Source: a virus. From it: 41,837 nt of DNA. Both the position numbers and the translations under genes were made by a program. Under the pieces are notes generated by a model. That model saw only the letters and a program-made list of their open reading frames with translations. It made no database searches and had not been told where the DNA came from. The stretch is from IMG/VR virus record IMGVR_UViG_3300028883_000018, positions 1-41,837 of that record; one strand, written 5' to 3'. Below are positions 30,801-38,449 of the stretch, in pieces; position 1 is the first letter of the stretch; the number at the start of each line of letters is the position of its first letter.

Positions 30801-31957
30801 GCTCGTGGCGAATATTCATTAAATGTATCAAGAACATCGTCAGCAGCGTTGCCAGCTTTTTGCAATGCAAGAGAAATGTTATTTAATGCCGTTTCTCCAT
30901 CAGTATTGAAATTGATAATTGCAGTTCTTGAGTTCGCAATAACTTCCGTAATGTCTTTGTCAAAAGTTTTGCCGATACCACCAGCTTTTACAATGAATGA
31001 TTCTAATTGAGCAGGATCAAGAAATTCGCCCAACTGTTGTTCTGCCAATGCAATTGAATTTACAGCATCATTAACACTTTCCCCAACGCCTTGAGCGAAA
31101 ACATTCTGTGCTGTCTCTTTAAGCTGGTTTAACTCTGCGTCAGTTTTGCCTGTACGTGCTTGTAATACGCTAAATGTTTGTTCTAACTCTGCTCCCCTGT
31201 CAGCAAGAGCCACAATACCACCTGCAAGAAGAGCCACAGCACCAGCAGCACCAGCAGCACCAAGAGCAGGTGTGAATTTAGATGAGGCAACACTTGATAA
31301 ACTATCGATATTTGAAGAAGCAGCTGAAGTGTCAAGATTAATCTCAACATCTTTTATGTCATCAAGTTCGTTTTTGACATTTTTAATGCCGCTTATTGCG
31401 TCTTTTACATTAGCACCAATATTAAAAGTGAAATCTTTAATATTAGCTATTGCTGCTTTTACTGAGCCAATACCGCTCTCTGCCTTACTTTCATCAGCAT
31501 CAAGATCAATTGTAAAAGATGATGGCAAGGTTTCAACCTCAGAAACTACGTTCTTAATTGCTGATCTTGCTCCGGATGTGTCGGCATCAACACGGATGTT
31601 TGTATCCTCAAGATTCTCAACAGAACGCTGGACAGCATCAACAGCATTAACCGCTTGTGTAGTATCCGCATCAACATTGATGTCCGCATCTTCTAGACCA
31701 CGTACCTTTTTATCTATATCATTGAGCGATCTGACAGCCGATTGTGTTGTTGCCGTTACGTTGATATTAGAGTCCTGGATGTCCTCTGTCATCTTGGTAA
31801 CAGCAGAAATTTTCTCTTCAGCATCAGAAGTATCGGCACCAATAAGTGCCTGATATGCTTTTTTCGAGAAATCAGCAAGCAACTTAGACGCCTGCTTTAT
31901 CCCTTGCTCAACACCTTTAGTATTCGCACTAAGTTTTATTATTTCAGTTATTGCCAT
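27899..31957 (-). CDS. Tail tape measure protein
   Basis: At 1,352 aa this is the longest gene. Residues about 50-230 contain repeats of roughly 37 aa built on 'I-x-V-D-A-D-T-x-x-A' (INVDADTTQAVNAV, IRVDADTSGARSAI, FTIDLDADESKAES). A hydrophobic central region (about 555-800, with LLTPLLSLLEPLIAVAQTF) resembles the membrane-active part of tape measures, followed by coiled coils (about 1000-1110) and another hydrophobic segment near 1170-1240. At about 0.15 nm per residue a tail near 200 nm is predicted. It follows the two chaperone-like genes and overlaps the second. Confidence 0.93.
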   Translation of the reverse strand: MAITEIIKLSANTKGVEQGIKQASKLLADFSKKAYQALIGADTSDAEEKISAVTKMTEDIQDSNINVTATTQSAVRSLNDIDKKVRGLEDADINVDADTTQAVNAVDAVQRSVENLEDTNIRVDADTSGARSAIKNVVSEVETLPSSFTIDLDADESKAESGIGSVKAAIANIKDFTFNIGANVKDAISGIKNVKNELDDIKDVEINLDTSAASSNIDSLSSVASSKFTPALGAAGAAGAVALLAGGIVALADRGAELEQTFSVLQARTGKTDAELNQLKETAQNVFAQGVGESVNDAVNSIALAEQQLGEFLDPAQLESFIVKAGGIGKTFDKDITEVIANSRTAIINFNTDGETALNNISLALQKAGNAADDVLDTFNEYSPRAAEAGLSIEEFTSVLVSGVQAGARDTDKLADAISEANTFLSEGTSINAFDGIIKGATGAEKALATSIQNILIEAKKGNISTLEALTLSQQDIEQALKSGNISEAFNKELNIAIAGTPAEELGIEVFRRTFTAPLPVDEIKKQGQEAGKLIEESIAPKGFEGLKRQFSLILDDLGTSVFTALSPVIDTLGDLLQSLQPAFKSIGSLIQPILGLLTPLLSLLEPLIAVAQTFVTAILPPLQSIFKAVSSILEKSFVPILSSMLPVLTNLYTAMAPILSVVGTLIEYAADLINFALKPVVFYFELWGSVWNSVITFIQDAGQYIVDLSNKIYGYLITPIQKTNEFFRELWQVMEAVVDVIYDSLGTAFEFLGDVFSTVGGILYDLFIQPLVDLYDTVIKVGGAVLGFINDNILPLKEAFNDVYGVVEDVVNGIGGFLSSVGSFFSDVGDQQFEVPFNEGYVDEINQATVEVKSFGEQMGLTGAQVNLSNVASQVGFDGWKKNLKDTNTSGKELVPTLEDLTKKLALLAIAGKENTDQYKALYQEVVNQTRATNEYNDAVSKIKEQIKINLQFEAQAPLEAIDTASLNIFQGLDRQIKFDPIVPTIDAKESLDEYADYYADIQETTRNLALKFQQDVTENGIGEKRKQLDQELKDTQDALKNGEISYEEASKRELEIARQQAELEKEIQRDKWADIGALAGEALAGQFGILEEQSRTSLDKIYGDMQAYVDLFKDYGDGGFNSLIDSLDYLSMHSSEIFSNMAAQAGATFGKMVASGENALAALGKSILLTVIDNVEKIVLANIPAIFTTISAAIPPPFGQILAGTVIATGMGLLQVAKSKIGAWEGGEISAGYNKPAHPKDTVPLWTAPGEYIMPVDATKRNKGLLEYLRAGGSEEKYFIQKYGNKLKSQPVKTGTYDRQAISEFKTMNKRLANVEKKLDSATLVKGYYTHKTEVKQTIKQELKSESYRF

Positions 31958-32252
31958 CCGGAGGTAGCTCCTCGTATTCGTTATAAAGAATTACCGTTAA
32001 ATACTCATAGAGCTTCACTAAATCCCATGTTTCATAAACTTCCGTAAATGTTAGATTCAGGGCTTTTGCTACTTTCATAGCGTCTGCCATATACCCCCAA
32101 GATTTATTCTGATCGAGCATGTCCTCTGCTGTAAGGCAAAGGTAGCCGTCATTCTTTCGTTTTAAAGTGATCTCTCTGCTATCATCTGCTATGATCTCCC
32201 AGATCGGATTGCGATCTTTGAGGTCAAGGATCTGTGCGTCTTTATATTCCAA
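31944..32252 (-). CDS. Putative tail assembly chaperone, second part (possible frameshift product)
   Basis: A 102-codon frame between the first chaperone-like gene and the tape measure, the position of lambda gpT-like reading frames. The only start is a TTG at 32252 with no usable Shine-Dalgarno, and the frame is open upstream within the end of the previous gene. A +1 (or -2) shift, for example at TTT-C, could join it to that gene. Content is acidic and helical (DLVKLYEYLTVILYNEYEEL). Confidence 0.6.
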   Translation of the reverse strand: MEYKDAQILDLKDRNPIWEIIADDSREITLKRKNDGYLCLTAEDMLDQNKSWGYMADAMKVAKALNLTFTEVYETWDLVKLYEYLTVILYNEYEELPPDGNN

Positions 32253-32823
32253 CCTTTCGGCGAAAGGAAGAAACTTCCTGCCTTATCATTATGATGTCCT
32301 GATCATCCCAGAGGTCAAGAACGTTCTCATCAACAACTTCTTCTTTATCGCCAGGGTTCTTGATAACAGAACAATCATATATCTCTTTCAAAGAATCCGG
32401 TGCATTTTTTGGCAATGAATAGATAGAACGAAATATCTCAAAATTAACAAGCTCTGCTGTCCTTGAGTTTTCGTTCTTATATTTGCCTTCCGCTATCTCG
32501 ACAACCTCTTCAGCTGATAGCACACCTTGTTTTATCAGATAATAATTAGCATCTGTTGATGATGGATCACCGTCAAAATCTTTCAGTGCCTCCTGCATCT
32601 CTACCAATTTCTTATTTATCGGTATTGCTTTGAGTAGATTATCACATTTAGTTTTCAACTTGCCTGTTACTCTATCCACTAAATTCAGCTTATACTCTTG
32701 TCCGTCATAATATATAACGGCTGGGCGGCTGTCCACCGCCCCTGCCATCTTTAACTCACGTCCTAAGGTATCAACGCTGCTTTTTAATGTCTCAAATGCT
32801 TTACTTAAATGTTCATTTTTCAT
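32242..32823 (-). CDS. Putative tail assembly chaperone, first part
   Basis: A 193-aa helical, charged protein between the tail tube and tape measure genes, as expected of the gpG-like chaperone that loads the tape measure. The ATG at 32823 with GGGG nine bases upstream is preferred over the TTG at 32838. The end overlaps the next frame by eleven bases, consistent with a programmed frameshift producing a longer fusion. Confidence 0.6.
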   Translation of the reverse strand: MKNEHLSKAFETLKSSVDTLGRELKMAGAVDSRPAVIYYDGQEYKLNLVDRVTGKLKTKCDNLLKAIPINKKLVEMQEALKDFDGDPSSTDANYYLIKQGVLSAEEVVEIAEGKYKNENSRTAELVNFEIFRSIYSLPKNAPDSLKEIYDCSVIKNPGDKEEVVDENVLDLWDDQDIIMIRQEVSSFRRKVGI

Positions 32824-32849
32824 TAATATATTCCCCAAAAATTATAATA

Positions 32850-33419
32850 TTATGCTGATGTTATAAATGTTTCTGTGCCGACCGCCGAACTTGCAATAGT
32901 TTGAGTTGTTGCTCCTGATACCAAAGCGGTATTATAGCAAGCTGCCGGGATCGTATAAGTCTGTGTTGCGTCAATTGCCTGTATTTGGATTTTGACTTTT
33001 TTCGATTGTTTATTCTCGATTGTTTCGTCGCCTGTGTTAGGCCCGAACACTGCAAGAAGACCTTTTACACGCCGTTTGTTGTTGTGGTTAATACCGGAGT
33101 ATTCGAGCACACCGAACGATGCTGCCCCTTCACCTGCCTGTTGTATAGTTGTTTTGTCGCCATTCACATAATTATCGACAACCTCTTCAACATCTTCCGA
33201 TGTAAGATATGAGTCGAACAATGTGAGCAATGCCGCTGAGTCTTCTGCATTATCAATGTCAATCTCAATATTTTTCTTTTTGATTGCACCGGTAACGCTG
33301 ATCCCTGTGATCCTGTCGAATGTATGGGTAGCAGTAGCCTCGAAGGTAGCACCTGTAAGTGCAAAGATTTCCACTCGGTTACTGTGCCCAATCGAAGTCT
33401 TTTTTGTTACTTCAGCCAT
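32850..33419 (-). CDS. Major tail tube protein
   Basis: A 189-aa beta-rich protein (VEIFALTGATFEATATHTFD, with later ITGISVTGAIKKKN) without membrane segments. Its position after the head-tail joining genes and before chaperones and tape measure is where siphophages encode the tube. The alternating hydrophobic strands and Thr/Ala-rich C-terminus fit. AAGGA lies nine bases before the ATG. Confidence 0.7.
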   Translation of the reverse strand: MAEVTKKTSIGHSNRVEIFALTGATFEATATHTFDRITGISVTGAIKKKNIEIDIDNAEDSAALLTLFDSYLTSEDVEEVVDNYVNGDKTTIQQAGEGAASFGVLEYSGINHNNKRRVKGLLAVFGPNTGDETIENKQSKKVKIQIQAIDATQTYTIPAACYNTALVSGATTQTIASSAVGTETFITSA

Positions 33420-34857
33420 TGGTTAGTTCCTTTAATTGTTTGTATAATACTGTGCTATTTATCAAGTAATTGGTATATCTATTTGTCTCCATGAGCCACG
33501 GATGAGCCCATATCGTTGCGATATATTTTTTTATTTTAATGAGTTTCTCTTCTGCAGATATTGCCTGCCCTACATGATCAATAAGCAAGCTCAGCTCAGC
33601 CATCTTGAAGCCAGCCGCTTTGATAGTGTTCTCTACTTTCTCGTGGACAGGATATTCCCATTCTATATCTTCACGGTTGCGAAATAATCGGCATGCTGTT
33701 GCAAGCATACGTGTCTTATATCCTTCTTCACCTTCCGACCATGGAATAAAATTATATTGCGTGGTATAGAAGCCGCCAACATCTTCCGGCGTTTCTGCCA
33801 GCGATTCAAGCAAATGTTTTGCCTGTGTCGGGATGAGCCGTTCATCTGCGTCAACACTCAACACCCATTCGCCACGTGCAAGGTTTAGAGCGGCGTTTCT
33901 TGCTTCAGCAAAATCGAATATCTCAAGCTCTTCACCGTCAAAATTTACTATTGATGGCGAATAGTGCCATACTGCTTTCTGTCTTAGATTGGTTTGCTTT
34001 AATATCCGCATTGTCGGATCGTCAATATTAAAATCGGCGATTGTTTCTACAAGAACAACTTCGCAATAATCAGAAAGCACTGATATTGACTCCAACATCT
34101 CAGGAATATATTTCATGTCATCCCTGTTATAGATACATACTATTGACAGCAAGGGTTTGTCAGGGATATAAGAGATGACCTTAAATGGGCTTTCGTCAGG
34201 TGTCGGCAAATTATATCGTTTTAGTAAATGCAAATATTCTTTGTATGCCCCTTGTATGCCTCCTGTCAGCTTATAGATACTATTTTCGCCAGCAAATTGC
34301 GGTCTTGTATGCGTAACAGTTACTTTGTCGATTACGCCGAAAGGTTGATTACATAGTTTGAGCCATAGTTCAGGGAAGCCCCATCCACTTTTCGATTCTG
34401 CCAAATAATCGACAATATTGTACATCACTTCTTTTGTCATCAGAACTGCCTGCAATTCAATCCAGTTGGTATATCTGATAATTGTGTTCTTAGCAGGGCA
34501 TAGGTTCGGCGAAGTTACGTTTATCGGGTTGAGTGCCGGATGTGCAATATGAAGGTCATATTCTGCCATATACTCGAACATTTTATTGATGTCATGAGCA
34601 TTGGTCAGTATGTCATCATCAAGTAATAGATAAGCGTCATAATGATTGCCGAAAGTTTCAATGTACCATTTCGTAAGCTCGAACTTTGAGCCCTTGTGGA
34701 AATGTTCTTCCACACCCTCTTCATGCTCAATAGAATCCTGAAGATCGCTTTCATAATTAATAAGGACAACATCGAAATTGCGGTCATCTGTGATCCATTG
34801 TAAGTGCAGAGACCGTCTTGATATTGCCGATATTACCAGGTATTTATGCTGTTTCAT
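33412..34857 (-). CDS. Two-domain glycosyltransferase
   Basis: A 481-aa cytoplasmic protein. Residues about 1-220 have AYLLLDDDIL (about 76-85), a D-D-D motif like that of nucleotide-sugar-dependent transferases (DUF707-like). Residues about 228-470 form a GT2 family domain: LLSIVCIYNRDDMKYIPEML then WVLSVDADERLIP (about 328-341) with the metal-binding Asp-x-Asp. GT2-A proteins of this type extend glycans. It sits with a sulfotransferase gene between head-tail joining and tail tube genes, an insertion of accessory genes in a conserved block. A sugar on virion proteins or host glycans is the likely product. Confidence 0.82.
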   Translation of the reverse strand: MKQHKYLVISAISRRSLHLQWITDDRNFDVVLINYESDLQDSIEHEEGVEEHFHKGSKFELTKWYIETFGNHYDAYLLLDDDILTNAHDINKMFEYMAEYDLHIAHPALNPINVTSPNLCPAKNTIIRYTNWIELQAVLMTKEVMYNIVDYLAESKSGWGFPELWLKLCNQPFGVIDKVTVTHTRPQFAGENSIYKLTGGIQGAYKEYLHLLKRYNLPTPDESPFKVISYIPDKPLLSIVCIYNRDDMKYIPEMLESISVLSDYCEVVLVETIADFNIDDPTMRILKQTNLRQKAVWHYSPSIVNFDGEELEIFDFAEARNAALNLARGEWVLSVDADERLIPTQAKHLLESLAETPEDVGGFYTTQYNFIPWSEGEEGYKTRMLATACRLFRNREDIEWEYPVHEKVENTIKAAGFKMAELSLLIDHVGQAISAEEKLIKIKKYIATIWAHPWLMETNRYTNYLINSTVLYKQLKELTNG

Positions 34858-35479
34858 TAGTATTTAACTTAAATTTATCAATATTTCTATTATTAGAATC
34901 ATAGCCAAGCCAGTCGAGCAGCTCATTTAATTTGTGATCATCATTGAGCTGAGCCAATTTTAATTTGAATATTCTATCGGGATATTTCTCTATCAGACGC
35001 CTTGCCTGATTGTGATAATCTTTGACATACAAAGCAATGGCAGTCTTTTTGTCTCTTGTATATTTATCATATTTAGGGAATAATTTATCGAAGTTAGACT
35101 GTATGTACTGTCCTGGTGTGTGCATTTCGTTGAGCCAATGGTTGACAGGGAATTCATTTTTGCCTGTCCATTCATAAAATGAATTAACGGTGGCGTCTGG
35201 TTCTCGTTCCAAATATATCAACTTAATCGCTGCTGAACGTACAGCCAGACGCTCAACGTATGGCAAATGATTGAAAGATACATCGCCATAGAAGTCCATG
35301 GGCACTCGATGCAACACGTCCCAGAAATGGTTGAAAGAAATATCTCTATCGTCATACCACAGATGGGCGAGAAATCTGCTCTCATGTGTAACCCTCGTAT
35401 TTGGCTGATTAGACAGGAAAGCAGATAATGACTTCGTGCCGCAACGTCCTGTGCCGAACCCTATGACCTTAACACACAT
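34844..35479 (-). CDS. Sulfotransferase-domain protein
   Basis: A 211-aa protein that begins KVIGFGTGRCGTKSLSAFLS, the 5'-phosphosulfate-binding loop of sulfotransferases that use PAPS. A second motif region, AIKLIYLEREPDATVNSFYE, fits the 3'-phosphate-binding segment (R-x-P...S). It is compact but of normal length for bacterial and phage sulfotransferase domains. GGAGG precedes the ATG. It overlaps the glycosyltransferase gene by 14 bases, so the two probably act together, adding a sulfated sugar. Confidence 0.85.
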   Translation of the reverse strand: MCVKVIGFGTGRCGTKSLSAFLSNQPNTRVTHESRFLAHLWYDDRDISFNHFWDVLHRVPMDFYGDVSFNHLPYVERLAVRSAAIKLIYLEREPDATVNSFYEWTGKNEFPVNHWLNEMHTPGQYIQSNFDKLFPKYDKYTRDKKTAIALYVKDYHNQARRLIEKYPDRIFKLKLAQLNDDHKLNELLDWLGYDSNNRNIDKFKLNTNETA

Positions 35480-35877
35480 TATAGAACCTCCAGACGTATT
35501 TGCATAATATCGAAGTTGTCATCCTGTACAGGCTGCCAATCAACAATCCGTATTTGTCTTGGGCCTACATTTGTTTCTTTGTAAAGATTCTTGCCATTGA
35601 AAGCAGCAAAGAACGCTTTAGTTTTGGTTAAGATGTTGCTTGTATGCTTGAGATAAACGGATATTGTATCTTCCCAATCTGCGAATGAGCCGTCGCCGAA
35701 ATGTTCATCAACGCTTGCACTCTCATAATTGATAAAGATCGCTTTATCGGAGGTTGCCACACGCTGGAGCACTCCCTCGAAATCAAGCCCAAAGCCATGA
35801 TTCACCTGTTCATATTCTGTCAGGTTTGCCTTGATAATCGATTCTATTGCTGTTATGCTATCTGAATATTCTGTCAT
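35479..35877 (-). CDS. Putative tail terminator or head-tail joining protein, 132 aa
   Basis: A soluble alpha/beta protein (ITAIESIIKANLTEYEQVNH...) in the place of the tail terminator. Such proteins cap the tube and have an N-terminal helix followed by strands, as here. No diagnostic motif. It shares an overlapping start and stop with the genes on either side. Confidence 0.5.
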   Translation of the reverse strand: MTEYSDSITAIESIIKANLTEYEQVNHGFGLDFEGVLQRVATSDKAIFINYESASVDEHFGDGSFADWEDTISVYLKHTSNILTKTKAFFAAFNGKNLYKETNVGPRQIRIVDWQPVQDDNFDIMQIRLEVL

Positions 35878-36392
35878 TGTGCTATTTTCGCTATTATATT
35901 TCTTAATCTTGTTTGAGTCTTTTTGCCGAAAGAACGAAAGCCAAAAAAGTTATATCCGTTCTTTTGAAGACCTTCTGCTTTTTTCTCTGATCTCGTGTCA
36001 ATGAATAATTCTATTGAGAATGTTACCGTCCTACTGAAGAAGCCACCTTTTGGAGGTCTCGTCTTGAATTTCATGTCGGTAAATAATTCACCTGTCAGCT
36101 GCATAGTGTCTCGTAATTCACGAGATTTGAACGGTCTTTTCGATTTACGCAATAACCGTTTCATTGTCTTTGATTTGCCAACTTTGCCGGCTACAAATCT
36201 CTTTTTAAATCTTTCGTATTCAGGCGTATAACGTTTGAATCTTTTATCCTGATTATCATATCCCTGTGATGATCTCTCTCTCATAACATTCACGAGCTCC
36301 TGACCGATCAATTCAGTGATCTCTGTCAGTTTCTTCTTTGAGAGCCGTTTCTCAAGAGTTCTTTTTAGCGTTATTTCCTGCTTTGTAGCCAT
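35874..36392 (-). CDS. HK97 gp10-like / virion morphogenesis protein
   Basis: A very basic 172-aa protein (RFKRYTPEYERFKKRFVAGK, KRPFKSRELRDT). The 'D-x-R-F-x-x-Y-T-P-x-Y' pattern followed by 'L-x-x-T-G-x-L' is typical of the phage virion-morphogenesis and head-tail joining families (Mu gpG-like, HK97 gp10-like). It lies directly after the connector gene with a one-base overlap. Confidence 0.7.
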   Translation of the reverse strand: MATKQEITLKRTLEKRLSKKKLTEITELIGQELVNVMRERSSQGYDNQDKRFKRYTPEYERFKKRFVAGKVGKSKTMKRLLRKSKRPFKSRELRDTMQLTGELFTDMKFKTRPPKGGFFSRTVTFSIELFIDTRSEKKAEGLQKNGYNFFGFRSFGKKTQTRLRNIIAKIAQ

Positions 36393-36832
36393 TACAATTT
36401 TATCTTTGCTGTGGATATATCAGTGATATTGCCTGCTGAACTTTTGAGCTTCTGGAATAAACTCTTATTATTCTGATAATAAGAACAGTACCGAGCCATG
36501 CGGTCATGATTGACTGTCAGCTCTCCGCCGTTATATCTCGTGTAGAACAAACATAGCTGTTTGAATGCAAGAGATTTTTTCAGATAGTCTTCATTATAAT
36601 TAACGATGTCATCTAATGCCGATAGATCATCGCTATCATTTGGATCAAGGTTATGAGCAAAAAGTAAATCCTGCTTCATTTCCTCTTTTGCTCTGTCAAG
36701 ATAGATGTCCGTTGTTGCCGTTCCTGCAAGCTCTGATGGTGCTGTTAAAACTCCCAACGTAGCTTTGATAACATCATCGTTCATGTCAGTGATCTGTGCG
36801 GCATCTGCCTTTAATGTTGCCCATGTTGCCAT
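36392..36832 (-). CDS. Putative head-tail connector (adaptor), gp6-like
   Basis: A 146-aa helical protein with the 'DYLKKSLAFKQLCLFYTRY' helix and an acidic loop (LDPNDSDDLSALDD), resembling adaptor proteins that bind below the portal. It is placed between capsid-region genes and head-tail joining genes. A hairpin and short tandem repeat lie in the 90-bp gap upstream. Confidence 0.55.
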   Translation of the reverse strand: MATWATLKADAAQITDMNDDVIKATLGVLTAPSELAGTATTDIYLDRAKEEMKQDLLFAHNLDPNDSDDLSALDDIVNYNEDYLKKSLAFKQLCLFYTRYNGGELTVNHDRMARYCSYYQNNKSLFQKLKSSAGNITDISTAKIKL

Positions 36833-36843
36833 TTTAATAGTCT

Positions 36844-36871
36844 TTAGTTATTAGTTATTAGTTATTAGTAA
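36844..36871. repeat. 7-bp tandem repeat
   Basis: Four adjacent units of TTAGTTA (the last TTAGTAA), between the hairpin at 36887-36907 and the connector gene. Its location just upstream of the start codon means length changes could alter translation, but no role is visible. Confidence 0.6.
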
Positions 36872-36886
36872 GAACCCCACCCTTGA

Positions 36887-36907
36887 TCCCTCCCCACAAG
36901 GGAGGGA
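36887..36907. repeat. REP-like GC-rich hairpin
   Basis: TCCCTCCC and GGGAGGGA (8-bp stem) flank a 5-nt loop, next to a GGGGT-type block (CCCCACCC, 36875-36882). The unit stands out from the AT-rich phage and resembles interspersed palindromes of bacterial chromosomes. It is probably an acquired REP-like element; it could also act as an mRNA hairpin within the capsid operon. Confidence 0.5.
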
Positions 36908-36922
36908 GTGAGTGGATATATT

Positions 36923-37153
36923 TTACTTCTTTTTGCTGTTTTTCTTAGCACCGGTTGTGGGAGGTTTTACGCTCCCACTGGTTGTTGTCGCCGGTGTCGG
37001 GGGTTGTTCCAAGCAAACGAAGTTGAAATTATTGTCTAAAAAATCAATGATCTTTTTGTCGTCTGTCATTATAATTCCATCCGGCTCAGTTTCATAGCGA
37101 TTACCAGCCAAAGAGAATTTCGAGTGTCCGTATTTGCATTTATATTTTACCAT
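36923..37153 (-). CDS. Small protein with Pro/Thr/Lys-rich tail, 76 aa
   Basis: The first ~48 residues (MVKYKCKYGHSKFSLAGNRY...) resemble small phage capsid-operon proteins with an immunoglobulin-like or SH3-like strand pattern. The remainder is a disordered tail PPTPATTTSGSVKPPT then KKNSKKK. It lies 19 bp after the major capsid gene and could be a minor head protein. Confidence 0.55.
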   Translation of the reverse strand: MVKYKCKYGHSKFSLAGNRYETEPDGIIMTDDKKIIDFLDNNFNFVCLEQPPTPATTTSGSVKPPTTGAKKNSKKK

Positions 37154-37172
37154 TGCTTACCTCGCTTTTAGA

Positions 37173-38366
37173 TTAAACATCAAGACCGGTTATCATACCG
37201 TGTGCAGTTGTGCCGTTCCTGATAGTGAAAGTAAATTCAGTAAGTAAGCGTCTCATAACATAATCATCCGCTGGTGCGTCTTTTGCGTCAAGGTCTACAA
37301 GTGTTCTGCCTGCAAGATAGTTGATCTCTACCATGTCCATATTTACGACCAAAATTGCATCTTTTGGCATATTTGGTTCTGTGATAACATTGCCGATATT
37401 GCCGGGAAGATCACCGTAAATCTGAGTAATGGCTTCACCTGCTACATTTGAGCGTGGCTGTACATAGACAATTGGATTGCTGCCTGATGTGTTCAAAGCA
37501 GAAATCTTGCGTGCCTGATTGTAGTTCATAACCAAAGCATAGTTGCCTGGCATGCCGCCATCTTCAAGAATGTCTTCGAGTGTATCGTTGATATGATCCA
37601 AACTTATTGATCCGCCTGTAGTATTTACGTTGCCGGAGGTTAAGAACTGGAAGAGACCGCCTGCCATACCTTTTGTATCGGATGTTGAGCGAGCTGCACG
37701 AACACCATTGATAAGTATGTTGTTCATTTCCCACATGATTTCAAGCATCTTTTGATCCATAGCGTCAAGAAGTTTCTCTGCTGGAGCACCTGATAATTTT
37801 GACACACTGCCATAAACAGGAATGCCAAGATTAGTATTAGAAATCTGTACGGCTCTCTGTAAGATAACAGGATAGTTGTAGTTTGCGGTTGGTGCGGTAT
37901 AAGTTGACTCAGAAGCAGAAGAACCTTCAGCAACTGGCTTAACTATTTTCGCAATGTCGCCAACAACGATTGTGTCCAATGTGATTGAGTCTGCTCCGTA
38001 ATCTCGAGATATTGTTATGTCTGTGCCACTGTCAACGCTAGCGATCTTTGCTGCTCCTGCACGTCTTTGACCTGTTGAAGATTCAAAGATTATCATGTCG
38101 CCTGCTGCCATCCCTGTAGTACTTGCGAAATTAATACCTGTGCCATCGCCATTGGTATCAAATGAAGCAACGGTGAATGTTGTTTGCGATAAGCTGCGTT
38201 CCATCCACTCAAGTTTAGGTCCGGTTGACGAACCAGCTGAGCCGCCCCAATCAGGACCACGAGAGATCATTGAAAGGAGTGTCGGATATGCCTGAATCAT
38301 GCTATCGAATGCCGGCTGGACATACCTTACCGGATTCGTTAGATCATAGCTATACTCTACTGCCAT
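37173..38366 (-). CDS. Major capsid protein, HK97 fold (SU10/DUF5309-like)
   Basis: A 397-aa protein following a scaffold gene. The N-terminus AVEYSYDLTNPVRYVQPAFD, the LEWMERSLSQT segment, the QRAVQISNTNLGIPVYG segment and the helix KLLDAMDQKMLEIMWEMNNILING match the layout of SU10-type major capsid proteins. An inserted Gly/Thr-rich domain (about 65-150) is probably the surface-exposed region. No covalent cross-linking residues can be judged. AAAGGA precedes the ATG. Confidence 0.85.
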   Translation of the reverse strand: MAVEYSYDLTNPVRYVQPAFDSMIQAYPTLLSMISRGPDWGGSAGSSTGPKLEWMERSLSQTTFTVASFDTNGDGTGINFASTTGMAAGDMIIFESSTGQRRAGAAKIASVDSGTDITISRDYGADSITLDTIVVGDIAKIVKPVAEGSSASESTYTAPTANYNYPVILQRAVQISNTNLGIPVYGSVSKLSGAPAEKLLDAMDQKMLEIMWEMNNILINGVRAARSTSDTKGMAGGLFQFLTSGNVNTTGGSISLDHINDTLEDILEDGGMPGNYALVMNYNQARKISALNTSGSNPIVYVQPRSNVAGEAITQIYGDLPGNIGNVITEPNMPKDAILVVNMDMVEINYLAGRTLVDLDAKDAPADDYVMRRLLTEFTFTIRNGTTAHGMITGLDV

Positions 38367-38449
38367 GTTAAATCCTTTTTTTAATTGAATATTACTGTTT
38401 TATTTTCTTCTTCTGCCCCCCGGCACCAGCAACATTCAACTAACCGGAT

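Noticed and set aside
29922-31853. Long plus-strand frames of 150, 184 and 235 codons opposite the tape measure
   Set aside because: They are antisense shadows, Ser/Ala/Leu-rich mirrors of the Asp/Ala/Lys-rich tape measure, without ribosome sites.
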